NCBI GenBank assembly: GCA_023398815.1
Contig: JAEWRW010000062.1
Location: 1 to 36,357 of the forward strand
Source: Bacillota bacterium
GTDB taxonomy: Bacteria > Bacillota > Clostridia > Christensenellales > UMGS416
Length of the DNA stretch: 36,357 nucleotides
Direction of reading: 5' to 3'
Numbering within the stretch: the stretch's first letter is position 1; each line of letters opens with the position of its first letter. The translations under genes were made by a program, and so were the position numbers. This document shows, piece after piece, positions 1-7,709 of the stretch. The notes under the pieces are model-generated. The model was not told where the DNA came from, made no database searches, and saw only the letters and a program-made list of their open reading frames with translations.

Positions 1-239
1 TGCCCTTTGCCTGGCTTGGGGCACGATTTGGACAGCTTGATCCAACGTTGGCATAATCGTTCGCCGCACATGTCGCCGAACGATTTCCAAGCCTTTGGCA
101 CTCAGGCCAATTGTCAGAGAGACGTTGAATCGCCTTGGGCGGAGGACACTAGACCCATTCTTGTTCCGGCGGTTGGTTTCCTCCCGCCGGATGAACCGTC
201 AGTCGGTTCCCGCTTCGTCGCATCAGACGTAATGAAGTC
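1..239 (-). ncRNA. Structured RNA element copy 4 (HEARO / omega-RNA-like), cut by window edge
   Basis: Read on the minus strand, this stretch carries the same ordered blocks as the elements at 20838-21105, 31146-31410 and 32489-32970. These are a TTCAT-loop hairpin followed by GGCGGGAGG (about 190-215), a GAGTGCCA block (about 100), and a hairpin at 55-85 with the 8-bp stem AATCGTTC/GAACGATT closing the 15-nt loop GGCGACATGTGCGGC. Relative to the copy at 20838 one stem pair has changed on both sides, which argues for a conserved structure. The 3' domain of the element would lie to the left of the window. No protein gene is visible here. The HEARO assignment is inferred from the order of motifs; that this is a repeated structured element is directly visible. 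Confidence 0.6.
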
Positions 240-268
240 AACGGCCAGCGCTGGTTGCGCTGGCCGTT
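240..268. terminator. Strong hairpin terminator at the edge of element copy 4
   Basis: There is an 11-bp perfect stem (AACGGCCAGCG with CGCTGGCCGTT) around a 7-nt loop, followed on the plus strand by a T-rich tail (TTGTTGTTC). It lies 30 bp downstream of the stop of the carbonic anhydrase gene on the minus strand and directly abuts the repeat element at 1-239. It can serve transcripts from either side. Confidence 0.7.
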
Positions 269-297
269 TGTTGTTCTGCTTTGTTGGGTGGGGTCGC

Positions 298-777
298 CTA
301 CCGATCTTCCTCCGGCAGCCACTTGGCGGCCAGTTCCAGGTATTCCTCGGCGTTCTGGCGGTTGGCGGCGTGCTCCTCGGGCCGGGTGGGGCGCTTCACC
401 TGCGCCGGCACACCCAGCACCAGGCTGCCCTCGGGCACCTGGGTGTTGGGGGAGACGACCGCACCGGCCCCCACGATGGAGTTGGCACCGATGACCGCGC
501 CATCAAGGATCGTCGCGCCCATGCCGATGAGGGCATTGTCACCGATGGTGCAGGCGTGCACGGTGGCGTTGTGGCCGATGGTGACCCCACGGCCAATGAT
601 GGTGGGCACCCCGGGGCTGACGTGGATGACCGCGCAGTCCTGCAGGTTGCTACCCTCGCCCATCTCCACCGGCGCAAGGTCGGCGCGAATGACGGCATTG
701 GGCCACACGTTGACGCCGTCGGCCAACTTGACGTCGCCCATGACGACGGCGGAGGGATGGATGCGTACCTTGCTCAT
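298..777 (-). CDS. Gamma-class carbonic anhydrase-like protein
   Basis: This 159-residue protein is built almost entirely of left-handed beta-helix hexapeptide repeats of the [LIV]-G-x4 type (for example IGHNATVHAC, IGDNALIGMGA). It ends in a short charged alpha helix (EEHAANRQNAEEYLELAAKW), as is usual for the gamma carbonic anhydrase/PaaY/YrdA family. The His residues expected to bind the metal are present (IHVSPG, IGHNATVHAC). The likely role is reversible CO2 hydration or an uncharacterised acyltransferase-like function; the two cannot be separated from sequence. AAAGGAATAACAG precedes the ATG, and only 3 nt separate it from the SCIFF maturase stop, so it is probably co-transcribed with the maturase, though a functional link is unproven. 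Confidence 0.85.
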   Translation of the reverse strand: MSKVRIHPSAVVMGDVKLADGVNVWPNAVIRADLAPVEMGEGSNLQDCAVIHVSPGVPTIIGRGVTIGHNATVHACTIGDNALIGMGATILDGAVIGANSIVGAGAVVSPNTQVPEGSLVLGVPAQVKRPTRPEEHAANRQNAEEYLELAAKWLPEEDR

Positions 778-780
778 CTG

Positions 781-2142
781 TTATTCCTTTCCGGTGCTCT
801 GCATGGCCTGCTGTGCCCACAGACCGGCGGCGCACTCGACCCGGCGGCGCTCCATGCGGCACTCCAGGTCATAGGGTTCGTTGAGATTACCATTTTGATG
901 CCAGGCGTTGGCGGCGCACCCGCCGCCGCAGTACATCTTGGCCCAGCAGCTGCGGCACTTCTCCAGCTCCACCGCCGGGTCCCGGCGGAAGGGCTTCATC
1001 CGCGCGGTATTGAGCTCACCGGTCATCACATTGCCCAGCAGGAACTGTGTCTCCCCGACGAACTGATGGCAGGGGTAGAGGTCGCCCTGGGGGGTGACGG
1101 CCAGGTATTCGGTGCCGGCCCCGCAGCCCGACAGGCGCTTGTACACGCAGGGGCCGCCGCCAAAGTCGATATTGAAGTGGAAGAACAGGAAGTTCCTGCC
1201 TTCCCGCCGGCGGGCGGCCATCAGCTGGGCCAGTCGCCCATACTCCACCAGGATGGCGTCCAGATGCTCGGTGCCCAACGCCAAGGGCGAGCGGCTCTCC
1301 AAGACCGCCGGCTCCACCGAGACATTGCCAAAGCCCTGGTCGGCCAGGTACAGCACGTCGTCGGCAAAATCCAGGTTGCGGTTGGTGAAGGTGCCACGCA
1401 CATAATAACTCTTGTCCCCACGGGTGGCAACGAAGCGTTTTGCGTTCGCCAGGATGGTGGCATGGCTGCCATCGCCTGATACGGTTTTGCGCAGGGCATC
1501 GTGGACCTCGGGCCGGCCGTCAATGGAGATGACGACGTTGTACATCTCGCGGTTCAGGAACTCGCCCACCTCGTCGGTGAGGCCCATGCCGTTGGTGGTG
1601 AGCGTGAAGCGCACCCGCTTGCCAGTTTTTCGCTCCAGCTCGCGGCCATAGGCCACCGTTTCCTTCACCATGGGGAAGTTGAGCAGCGGTTCCCCACCAA
1701 AGAAGTCAACCTCCAGCACGTTCCGGCTGCCGCTGCGCTCAAAAAGGAAATCGAGGGCCGCACGGCCTACCTCCGCTGACATCAGCGACCGGCCGCCGTG
1801 GAAGCTGCCGGTGGCGGCAAAGCAGTAGGTGCACCGCAGGTCACAATCGTGGGCGGCGTGCAGGCACAGCGCTTTGATCTCACCCTCCACGTGTGGCAGC
1901 GTAAGCTCCGGCTCCGGCGCGAAGAGCTGGCCGTCGGCCCGCAGGGTCTCAATCTCCGCCAGCAGCTCGTCGGCGTCCTGCCGACCGATGGTGGCGGCAA
2001 GCTCGTCGGCCACCTCAGCGGCGGGCACGCCCTCGGCCAGACGCGTCACCGCCCGGTGGGCGTTGTCGTCCAGCACGTGCACCGCGCCGCTGTATTCATC
2101 CAGCGCCAGCCACAGGTCTTCATAGGCAAAGGTATGAACCAT
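781..2142 (-). CDS. scfB: Thioether cross-link-forming SCIFF peptide maturase (radical SAM/SPASM)
   Basis: This 453-residue radical SAM enzyme installs thioether links in the SCIFF precursor peptide encoded just upstream. The N-terminal third resembles a peptide-recognition (RRE-like) domain. The radical SAM cluster motif CDLRCTYC follows at about residues 99-106, preceded by CLHAAHD. The C-terminal half is Cys-rich and fits a SPASM/twitch domain binding auxiliary Fe-S clusters: C-x7-C (GGPCVYKRLSGCGAG), then YPCHQF, then CRSCWAKMYCGGGCAANAW. Length and domain order match known SCIFF maturases such as CteB. Its position right behind a recognisable SCIFF gene makes the assignment firm. A purine-rich GGAGAGGGGACAGGA precedes the ATG. 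Confidence 0.94.
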   Translation of the reverse strand: MVHTFAYEDLWLALDEYSGAVHVLDDNAHRAVTRLAEGVPAAEVADELAATIGRQDADELLAEIETLRADGQLFAPEPELTLPHVEGEIKALCLHAAHDCDLRCTYCFAATGSFHGGRSLMSAEVGRAALDFLFERSGSRNVLEVDFFGGEPLLNFPMVKETVAYGRELERKTGKRVRFTLTTNGMGLTDEVGEFLNREMYNVVISIDGRPEVHDALRKTVSGDGSHATILANAKRFVATRGDKSYYVRGTFTNRNLDFADDVLYLADQGFGNVSVEPAVLESRSPLALGTEHLDAILVEYGRLAQLMAARRREGRNFLFFHFNIDFGGGPCVYKRLSGCGAGTEYLAVTPQGDLYPCHQFVGETQFLLGNVMTGELNTARMKPFRRDPAVELEKCRSCWAKMYCGGGCAANAWHQNGNLNEPYDLECRMERRRVECAAGLWAQQAMQSTGKE

Positions 2143-2225
2143 TCCTGTCCCCTCTCCTCCTCAACACAAAAGCAGCACCAGCCCATCGGCTGCTGCTGCC
2201 TGGGGTTCCTCTGTTTGCGGTCGAA

Positions 2226-2363
2226 TTACTTCTTCTCGCAGCTCTGGTTGCCCACCGTGCAGGACGTCTTGCAGGCCGACTGGCAGCTGGCCTGGCACTG
2301 TCCGCAGCCGCGACCGGCGGTATCCTTCAGGCATCCCTTGGCAACAGTCACGATATGCTTCAC
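2226..2363 (-). CDS. scfA: SCIFF ranthipeptide precursor (six Cys in forty-five residues)
   Basis: This 45-residue peptide begins MKHIVTVAKG and carries the SCIFF core with spacing C-x2-C-x3-C-x3-C-x3-C-x6-C (Cys 20, 23, 27, 31, 35, 42), including the hallmark QASCQSACKTSC. The start codon is GTG, placed 8 nt after GGGAGG. The nearby ATG lies in another frame only 1 nt from that ribosome site and would give an unrelated protein. An extra Cys at position 11, in the leader part, is unusual for a family named for six. The product is expected to be cross-linked by the maturase encoded 83 bp downstream. SCIFF-type ranthipeptides are near-universal in Clostridia and have been linked to quorum-like signalling. 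Confidence 0.95.
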   Translation of the reverse strand: MKHIVTVAKGCLKDTAGRGCGQCQASCQSACKTSCTVGNQSCEKK

Positions 2364-2396
2364 GTTTCATTCCTCCCATAACCATTCATCCGATGT

Positions 2397-2425
2397 AGTA
2401 TACCCTATCTCGGGGCTGGAATCAA
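2397..2425 (-). promoter_or_regulatory. Sigma-A type promoter of the SCIFF operon
   Basis: On the minus strand TTGATT is followed after exactly 17 nt by TATACT. It sits 34 bp upstream of the scfA GTG and downstream of the EamA gene, so scfA-scfB and probably the carbonic anhydrase gene have their own promoter. Confidence 0.75.
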
Positions 2426-2451
2426 GGCGTGCGGTAGGGGGTTCTGTGTCC

Positions 2452-3396
2452 TCACCCCGGCAAGCCCGTGTCCGCCGGAGCCTCTGCTGCCTGCGCCGCC
2501 GCGGCCTTGCCGTGGCCCCGGGTCGCGCCCCAGATGCCTACAAAGATGAGTGCCGCGCCCACATACTGTAGGGTTGCCAGCCGCTCCCCGTTGGCCAGCA
2601 CCCCGGCCAGCACCGTCACCACCGGCGTCAGGTTGACGAAGGTGCCCACCACGCTGGGTGACAACCGGGCGATGGCCCAGTTTTGGCACAGGAACGCCAG
2701 CACCGACGACACCACGCCCAGGTACACCAGACTGCCAATGGCCTCCCGCGGGAACATGCCGGCAAAGAACGCGCCGACTTCGCCCGCCGCGGCCGCCTGC
2801 ACCACCCCCACCGCGGGGAACACCACCGCACCCACGGCCATCATGACGAAGGTTGTCTCCACCGAGGTAGCCACCGCCGAGGCGCGCTTGACCAGGGGAT
2901 TGAAGAGCCCCGCCGCCACCACCGCGCCCAACAGCGCCAGATACCCCAGCAGCCGGTTGCCGCCCTGCCCACCCAGACCCTGGGCGGCCATCACCGCCGC
3001 GCCGGCCACCGAAAGTAGCACCGACGCCCAATGCAGGGGCCGCAGGCGCTCCCCCAGCAGCAGCGCCGCGCACAGCGACACCGCCACCGGCACCAGGGCG
3101 ATCATGATGCCGGCCTCGGCAGTGGTGACCAGGCGCACGCCTGCCGTCTCGCACAGAAAGTAGACGATGGGCTGCAGTAGCGCCACTGGCAGCAGCAGTT
3201 TGAGCTTCGGCCAAGTCAGGTTGACGCGAATGACCCGCAGCGCCGCCAGCAGCACCATCGAGCCCGCTGCCAGCAGGAACCGCCCACCCAGCAATTGGAA
3301 CGTGGTGAGCACCCCCAGTGCCCGCTTGGTGAACAGGAACGACAACCCCCAAATCAACGCCGAAGCCGCTGCCGCCCCGTAAGCCCTGCCGCGCAT
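2452..3396 (-). CDS. EamA/DMT-family transporter (RhaT/YdcZ-like permease)
   Basis: This is a 314-residue polytopic membrane protein with about ten hydrophobic helices in two homologous halves, as in drug/metabolite transporters. The start ATG reads MRGRAYGAAAASALIWGLSFLFTKRAL, the usual helix-1 signature (WG-x-x-F) of the family, and GGGAGGGGCACC precedes it. An open frame continues upstream but has no hydrophobic or conserved content. The substrate is unknown; family members export amino acids, nucleotides or other metabolites. The last 25 residues are an Ala-rich hydrophilic tail. It has its own promoter at 3439-3468. Confidence 0.85.
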   Translation of the reverse strand: MRGRAYGAAAASALIWGLSFLFTKRALGVLTTFQLLGGRFLLAAGSMVLLAALRVIRVNLTWPKLKLLLPVALLQPIVYFLCETAGVRLVTTAEAGIMIALVPVAVSLCAALLLGERLRPLHWASVLLSVAGAAVMAAQGLGGQGGNRLLGYLALLGAVVAAGLFNPLVKRASAVATSVETTFVMMAVGAVVFPAVGVVQAAAAGEVGAFFAGMFPREAIGSLVYLGVVSSVLAFLCQNWAIARLSPSVVGTFVNLTPVVTVLAGVLANGERLATLQYVGAALIFVGIWGATRGHGKAAAAQAAEAPADTGLPG

Positions 3397-3438
3397 GGTG
3401 CCCCTCCCTGCCCGCGCCGACTTGGCGCATAATGATTG

Positions 3439-3468
3439 AGTATAGACATGGCGGCTTTTTTCTGTCAA
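3439..3468 (-). promoter_or_regulatory. Promoter of the EamA transporter gene
   Basis: On the minus strand a perfect TTGACA box is separated by 18 nt from TATACT, giving a start about 35 nt upstream of the ATG at 3396. Confidence 0.75.
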
Positions 3469-3570
3469 GACGGTGACGAGTACCCGGAAGTGTATGGCCA
3501 AAGGGCGGAAAAACAGTGTCAGATTCAAGGCAATATCGGTCAAGCGCTCGTGCGACGCAAGCGTCGCCCT

Positions 3571-3603
3571 CACGGCGTGTTTGGTTGGTTGCCCATCCAG
3601 GGC
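3571..3603. repeat. 33-bp direct repeat, distal copy (partial htrA terminator copy)
   Basis: This matches 3683-3715 at 32 of 33 positions (one T/C difference). It contains GGTTGCCC-ATCCA-GGGC, the same hairpin core that stands directly behind htrA, but the 3' arm is broken after GGGC (GGGCTGTGG instead of GGGCAACC). Confidence 0.85.
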
Positions 3604-3682
3604 TGTGGCAATTCTTCTGGCTAAGTGCCGAACACGCCTTACGCCACATCACGTGGCTGGTGCATTGCTGGCGCAATGCACC
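3604..3682. repeat. Palindromic insert between the two 33-bp repeats
   Basis: The 79-bp segment contains CCGAACACGCC, which pairs with GGCGTGTTCGG inside the proximal repeat, and an inner hairpin TGCATTGC/GCAATGCA at 3661-3680. The same motif order (CACGCCTTACGC, GCATTGC/GCAATGC, CACGGCGTG) recurs as an internal stem of the element at 32489-32970, so this is a dispersed palindromic module. Confidence 0.6.
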
Positions 3683-3697
3683 CACGGCGTGTTCGGT

Positions 3698-3719
3698 TGG
3701 TTGCCCATCCAGGGCAACC
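3698..3719 (-). terminator. Terminator hairpin of htrA
   Basis: An 8-bp stem GGTTGCCC/GGGCAACC with the loop ATCCA overlaps the end of the htrA coding region. No U-rich tail follows, so efficiency is uncertain. The hairpin is part of the proximal 33-bp repeat 3683-3715. Confidence 0.5.
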
Positions 3720-4801
3720 TATTCCACCGGCTTGTTCGTTAAGGTGATGGCCGTTTCAGTGATTTTTCCGTTCCGCTCCCACCGGGCGGTGATCTGCTCG
3801 CCGGGCTTGTGGGCATAGAGCGCTTGGCGCATCTTGAGCACGGTGTCGACTGCCTGGCCATCAAGGTGGGTCAGCAGGTCGCCCTGCTGCACGCCCGCCG
3901 TTGCGCCAGGCCCGTCGGGGTCCACGTTGATGACAAGCACCCCGCCGGTCACCGCCGTCTCACCGTAGTAGCGGGCGATCTCGCCGTCGATGGTAAAGAG
4001 CCCGACGTAGGGCGTGGTGTACGAGCCATCTTTCTTAATCCGCTCCACAATGGGCTGGGCCACCTCAATGGGGATGGCGAAGCCGATGCCCTCGGCCTCG
4101 GTCACCTTCAGGGTGTTGATGCCCACCACCCTGCCGGCGCTGTCACACAGCGGCCCGCCGGAGTTGCCGGGGTTGATGGGCGCGTCGGACTGAATGAGTT
4201 CCTCCATAAACGAAAGCCCGCCGTCGGTGGGTACCTTCAGCGTGCGGCGCAGAGCTGACACGATGCCTGCCGTCACCGTGTGCTGGAAGTTGAGTGTCAG
4301 AGGCGTACCGATGGCCACCACGGTGTCGCCCACCTTCAGGTTCTGGGAGGATCCCATCTGGGCATAGGGTAGGGCGCCATCTGCATCCACCTTCACCACC
4401 GCCAGGTCGAGGGCCGCATCGGTCCACAGGTTGCGGCCCGGCAGCTGGCTGCCGTCCTCCATCACGGCGGTGATGGTGTCGGCGTTGCCCACCACGTGGT
4501 TGTTGGTCAGGATGTAGCCCTTGCTATCCACAATGACGCCCGAACCCAAGCCTTCCACCGTCTGGCCGCTCTCACCGGAGGAAGCCGTGACAGCCAGCCC
4601 CACCACGGCGGGAGACACCTTCTCCACCACCGAAGGGATGCCGGAGGCTGGCAATATGGTACTGACGCGCTCCGGCTCCAGGTCGAGGTTCGATTCCGTC
4701 GTTGCCGCGGGCGATGCGGTCGCCCCTCCCCTGACGGGGCCGCCACACCCGGCCAGCAGCACCGCCAACAGCACCGCCGCCGTCTTCCATCCCTTTCCCA
4801 T
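3719..4801 (-). CDS. HtrA/DegP-like serine protease, lipoprotein with PDZ domain
   Basis: This 360-residue envelope protease degrades or handles misfolded proteins outside the membrane. The chosen ATG gives MGKGWKTAAVLLAVLLAGC, a lipoprotein signal with lipobox LAGC (lipidated Cys19); the frame is open 16 codons further upstream but that extension would spoil the signal peptide. The trypsin-like domain spans about 60-245 with the triad His102 (TNNHVV), Asp132 (ALDLAVV) and Ser214 (PGNSGGP). A single PDZ domain follows at about 265-350. HtrA proteins of Firmicutes usually carry a transmembrane anchor instead, so the lipid anchor is a small variation. The gene diverges from the metal-handling fusion gene at 5029. 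Confidence 0.92.
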   Translation of the reverse strand: MGKGWKTAAVLLAVLLAGCGGPVRGGATASPAATTESNLDLEPERVSTILPASGIPSVVEKVSPAVVGLAVTASSGESGQTVEGLGSGVIVDSKGYILTNNHVVGNADTITAVMEDGSQLPGRNLWTDAALDLAVVKVDADGALPYAQMGSSQNLKVGDTVVAIGTPLTLNFQHTVTAGIVSALRRTLKVPTDGGLSFMEELIQSDAPINPGNSGGPLCDSAGRVVGINTLKVTEAEGIGFAIPIEVAQPIVERIKKDGSYTTPYVGLFTIDGEIARYYGETAVTGGVLVINVDPDGPGATAGVQQGDLLTHLDGQAVDTVLKMRQALYAHKPGEQITARWERNGKITETAITLTNKPVE

Positions 4802-5028
4802 CGTTTCCACTTCCTTTGTTTCATTGTCCTTAGTATGTTCGCGCGGCAATGCCGTGACGATGGCAATTGATGGACGAACAGCCAGCGGTAGGCCAGATCA
4901 AAATGATGTGGCAGTGAATTTCCCCGTCCCGGCGAGAAGAACACAGATTGTCTTTCTCAAATGGCTCCATAAAATCCACACATTTTTGTCGTAAGGTGAA
5001 CGCAACAATGAATGGGAGGAGGGTTCGC

Positions 5029-6912
5029 ATGGCAAAACACAGCACCAGTCGTACGTTTCGCGTGAAGGGCATGACCTGCGTGGGCTGCGAACGTACGATA
5101 GAGCGGACATTGTCACGTCTCATTGGGGTGACAGCGGCAAAGGCCGATTTTTCCAACAGTACAGTGAAGGTGGAATACGACCCGTCGGTCGCCGGCACGC
5201 TGGTGCTGGCTGCCGCGCTGGAGGAAGAGGGCTACACCCTGGGCGACGGGCAAGAGAAAACGCGCGCCGTTGCCACCACCAACCCCCAAGGCCGGCGTCG
5301 CCTGCGTGTGGACCGATGGATCGGGCTGGCGCTGCTGCTGTTGGCGGCCTGGGTGCTGACCACCCGCGTGGGCAACTTCCTGCCAGAGGTCAACGCCAAC
5401 ATGGGCTATGGCATGCTCTTCCTGGTGGGGCTGCTCACGGGGGTCCATTGCGTGGCCATGTGCGGTGGCATCAACCTGTCCCAGTGCGTCGCGCCGCCCT
5501 CGGTGGCCGATGGCCCCAAGGCACGCTTGCGGCCCGCCCTGCTCTACAACGCCGGGCGGGTGGTATCCTACACGGTATTGGGCGGCATCGTGGGGGCCTT
5601 GGGTTCGGTGGTCTCCCTGAGCGGCTGGGCGCGCGGGCTGGTGGCGGTGGTGTCCGGTTTGTTTCTGCTGGTCATGGGCATCTCCATGCTGGGCATCTTC
5701 CCGTGGGTCAACCGGCTCATCCCCCGGCTGCCCCGGGCCCTGCGGGCCAAAGCCGGCGATGCGCGGCAGGGCAAGGGGCCATTCGTCGTGGGCCTGCTCA
5801 ATGGCCTGATGCCCTGCGGGCCGCTGCAGGCCATGCAGCTCTACGCGCTGGGCACGGGCAGCCCCGTGGCCGGGGCGCTGTCGATGTTTATTTTCAGCCT
5901 GGGCACGGTGCCGCTGATGCTGGGGCTGGGGGCCCTGAGCTCCCTCCTCAGCCACCGCTTCACCGCCGTCATGATGAAGGCCAGCGCGGCTCTGGTGCTG
6001 CTGCTGGGCCTGGTCATGGTCAACCGGGGGCTGGCGCTCTCAGGGGTCAACCTGCTGCCCGCCTCCGTCGGCGCACCACAGGCGGCCATCGCAACCTCCG
6101 GCACCACGGTGAACAGCGCCGATGGCGTACAGACCATCTCGTCGGAGCTGACCTCCTCCGGGTACCCGGCCATCACCGTGCAGGCGGGCACCCCGGTGCA
6201 GTGGACACTGCACGCCGAGGCCAAAGCCTTGAATGGCTGCAACCGCACGCTCATCATCCCGGCTTATGACAAGCAGGTGACCCTGCAGCCCGGTGATAAT
6301 GTCATCGAGTTCACACCCACCAAGGAAGGCACTATACCCTACTCCTGCTGGATGGGCATGATCACCAGCACCATCACCGTGGTCGCGGCGGAGGGCGCCG
6401 CACCGGCCCAAACCGCCGTGGCTGCCGTCACCGACGGGCAAACGGACACCACCAGCCTGTCGGCACAAGCAGGGGCCAGCTGCTGCGCGTCGGCGGCGCT
6501 GGCACCCGCCTTCGCCAATGGCAACATCCCCACCGACGACATTGCTGTGGCGCAGGAGTCGGAGGGCACGCAGGTGGTGACGATTGGCGTGAGCGACCAG
6601 GGATACCAACCCGCCGTCGCCGTGGTGGAGCGGGGCAAGCCGCTCAAAATCCGGTTTGAGGCGAAGTCCCTGAACGTCTGCAACAGCTACGTCTCCTTCC
6701 CAGAGCTGGGCGGGGCGCTGGACCTCTCTGACGGAGAGCTGGAGACACCTGTGCTAACGCCCGACGAGGACTTTACCTTTGAGTGCGGAATGGCAATGCT
6801 GCACGGCTACGTGAAGGTCGTGGACGACCTGGACGCCGTCAACCTCGATGAGGTGCGCCAGGAAGTTGCCGCCTACCAGCCGACAACGGGCGCGGGGGGC
6901 TGCTGTGGCTGA
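5029..6912 (+). CDS. HMA - TauE/SafE-like membrane domain - double cupredoxin fusion, metal-handling protein
   Basis: This 627-residue fusion has four parts. Residues 8-72 are a heavy-metal-associated domain with CVGC (MTCVGC, Cys17 and Cys20). Residues 95-355 are a six-helix TauE/SafE/UreH-like membrane domain with the signature GVHCVAMCGG (Cys141, Cys145) and a second NGLMPCGPLQ motif. About 380-475 is a cupredoxin-like domain with CN...YSCWMGM. About 515-610 is a second one with CNSY...FECGMAM. The tail ends GGCCG, and a Cys pair sits in the linker (ASCCAS). The cupredoxin ligand set looks Cys/Cys/Met with no obvious His. GGGAGGAGGG precedes the ATG; an open frame runs 27 codons upstream without support. 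A copper or related soft-metal trafficking role is inferred, also because a two-component system follows. Confidence 0.85.
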   Translation: MAKHSTSRTFRVKGMTCVGCERTIERTLSRLIGVTAAKADFSNSTVKVEYDPSVAGTLVLAAALEEEGYTLGDGQEKTRAVATTNPQGRRRLRVDRWIGLALLLLAAWVLTTRVGNFLPEVNANMGYGMLFLVGLLTGVHCVAMCGGINLSQCVAPPSVADGPKARLRPALLYNAGRVVSYTVLGGIVGALGSVVSLSGWARGLVAVVSGLFLLVMGISMLGIFPWVNRLIPRLPRALRAKAGDARQGKGPFVVGLLNGLMPCGPLQAMQLYALGTGSPVAGALSMFIFSLGTVPLMLGLGALSSLLSHRFTAVMMKASAALVLLLGLVMVNRGLALSGVNLLPASVGAPQAAIATSGTTVNSADGVQTISSELTSSGYPAITVQAGTPVQWTLHAEAKALNGCNRTLIIPAYDKQVTLQPGDNVIEFTPTKEGTIPYSCWMGMITSTITVVAAEGAAPAQTAVAAVTDGQTDTTSLSAQAGASCCASAALAPAFANGNIPTDDIAVAQESEGTQVVTIGVSDQGYQPAVAVVERGKPLKIRFEAKSLNVCNSYVSFPELGGALDLSDGELETPVLTPDEDFTFECGMAMLHGYVKVVDDLDAVNLDEVRQEVAAYQPTTGAGGCCG

Positions 6913-6923
6913 CCCATTTCCTG

Positions 6924-6962
6924 TATAATGGAAGACAGCGGGGAACGATAGCATCGTCCCAC
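6924..6962 (+). promoter_or_regulatory. -10 element and leader hairpin upstream of the response regulator
   Basis: A TATAAT box preceded directly by TG (6922-6929) follows the metal-fusion stop by 12 bp; the -35 (TGCTGT) is poor. An imperfect leader hairpin GGGAACGAT/ATCGTCCC follows at about 6942-6960. The two-component genes may therefore be transcribed separately as well as by read-through. Confidence 0.45.
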
Positions 6963-6989
6963 CCGCCACGCGGGCAAAGGAGTGCTAAC

Positions 6990-7709
6990 ATGGCCTCATC
7001 CCCCACCATACTCGTCGTGGATGACGAACCGAAGATCATTGAGGTGGTCGCCTCCTACCTGGAGCGGGCCGGCTACCAGGTGGTGGCCGCATCGACCGGC
7101 AAACAGGCGTTGGAGCAATTCCAACGCCACTCGCCGTTGTTGGTCGTGCTGGATTTGATGCTGCCCGATCTTTCGGGCGAGGACGTTTGCCGCGCCATTC
7201 GCCGCCAGTCCGCCACGCCGGTCATTCTGCTGACGGCCCGGGCGGAGGAAGAGAGCGTGCTGCGCGGCCTGGCACTGGGCGCGGACGACTATGTGACCAA
7301 ACCCTTCAGCCCCCGGCAGCTGGTGGCCAGGGTGGAGGCGGTGCTCCGCCGATCCACCACGGGGCTGTCGCCCGATGCCCCCGCCATCGTGTGCGGCGGC
7401 GACCTGACCATTGACAGCGCCCGGCGCGAGGTGCGCAAGGCCGGCATTGCCGTGCCGCTGACGCCCGCCGAATTCAGCCTCCTGCTGACGCTGGCGCGAC
7501 GGCCCTCTCGTGTGTTCACCCGCGACGAGCTGCTCACCTTTGCCCTGGGTGGGGAATCGGAAGGCTATGACCGCGTGATTGACACCCACATCAAAAACCT
7601 GCGGCAAAAGCTGGAGGACGACCCCAAAAACCCGCGCTACCTGCTGACGGTGTATGGCACGGGTTACAAGTTTGCGGGAGAAAACCATGACGCACACCCA
7701 CAGCCTTAG
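6990..7709 (+). CDS. OmpR/PhoB-family response regulator
   Basis: This 239-residue two-domain regulator has an N-terminal receiver domain (acidic pair DDE at 11-13, phospho-acceptor Asp55 in VVLDLMLPD, conserved Lys in DDYVTKPF) and a C-terminal winged-helix DNA-binding domain (LTPAEFSLLLTLARRPSRVFTRDELL ... VIDTHIKNLRQKL ... TVYGTGYKF). AAAGGAG stands 7 nt before the ATG. The last 23 nt overlap the kinase gene, so both are made together. The target regulon is unknown; the gene directly upstream (HMA/TauE/cupredoxin) is the obvious candidate, suggesting metal or envelope sensing. Confidence 0.93.
   Translation: MASSPTILVVDDEPKIIEVVASYLERAGYQVVAASTGKQALEQFQRHSPLLVVLDLMLPDLSGEDVCRAIRRQSATPVILLTARAEEESVLRGLALGADDYVTKPFSPRQLVARVEAVLRRSTTGLSPDAPAIVCGGDLTIDSARREVRKAGIAVPLTPAEFSLLLTLARRPSRVFTRDELLTFALGGESEGYDRVIDTHIKNLRQKLEDDPKNPRYLLTVYGTGYKFAGENHDAHPQP

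Larger units (their letters stand above)
3397..3718. other. Gene-free stretch holding a promoter and a duplicated hairpin
   Basis: No coding potential is convincing here. The right end holds the EamA promoter. The rest is a palindrome-rich block: a GCGACGC-AA-GCGTCGC hairpin (about 3552-3567), two copies of a 33-bp direct repeat (3571-3603 and 3683-3715), and between them a long stem-loop whose outer arms are CCGAACACGCC and GGCGTGTTCGG. Confidence 0.7.

Noticed and set aside
7..1479. Long plus-strand open frame opposite the carbonic anhydrase and SCIFF maturase genes
   Set aside because: It crosses a structured repeat, a terminator and two well-supported genes; its residue content (Gly/Ala/His/Val-rich without motifs) is that of an antisense shadow in GC-rich DNA.
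2161..2385. ATG-started reading frame overlapping the SCIFF gene
   Set aside because: The ATG at 2370 is only 1 nt from GGAGG and yields a low-complexity Arg/Gln-rich product, while the GTG frame gives a textbook SCIFF peptide.
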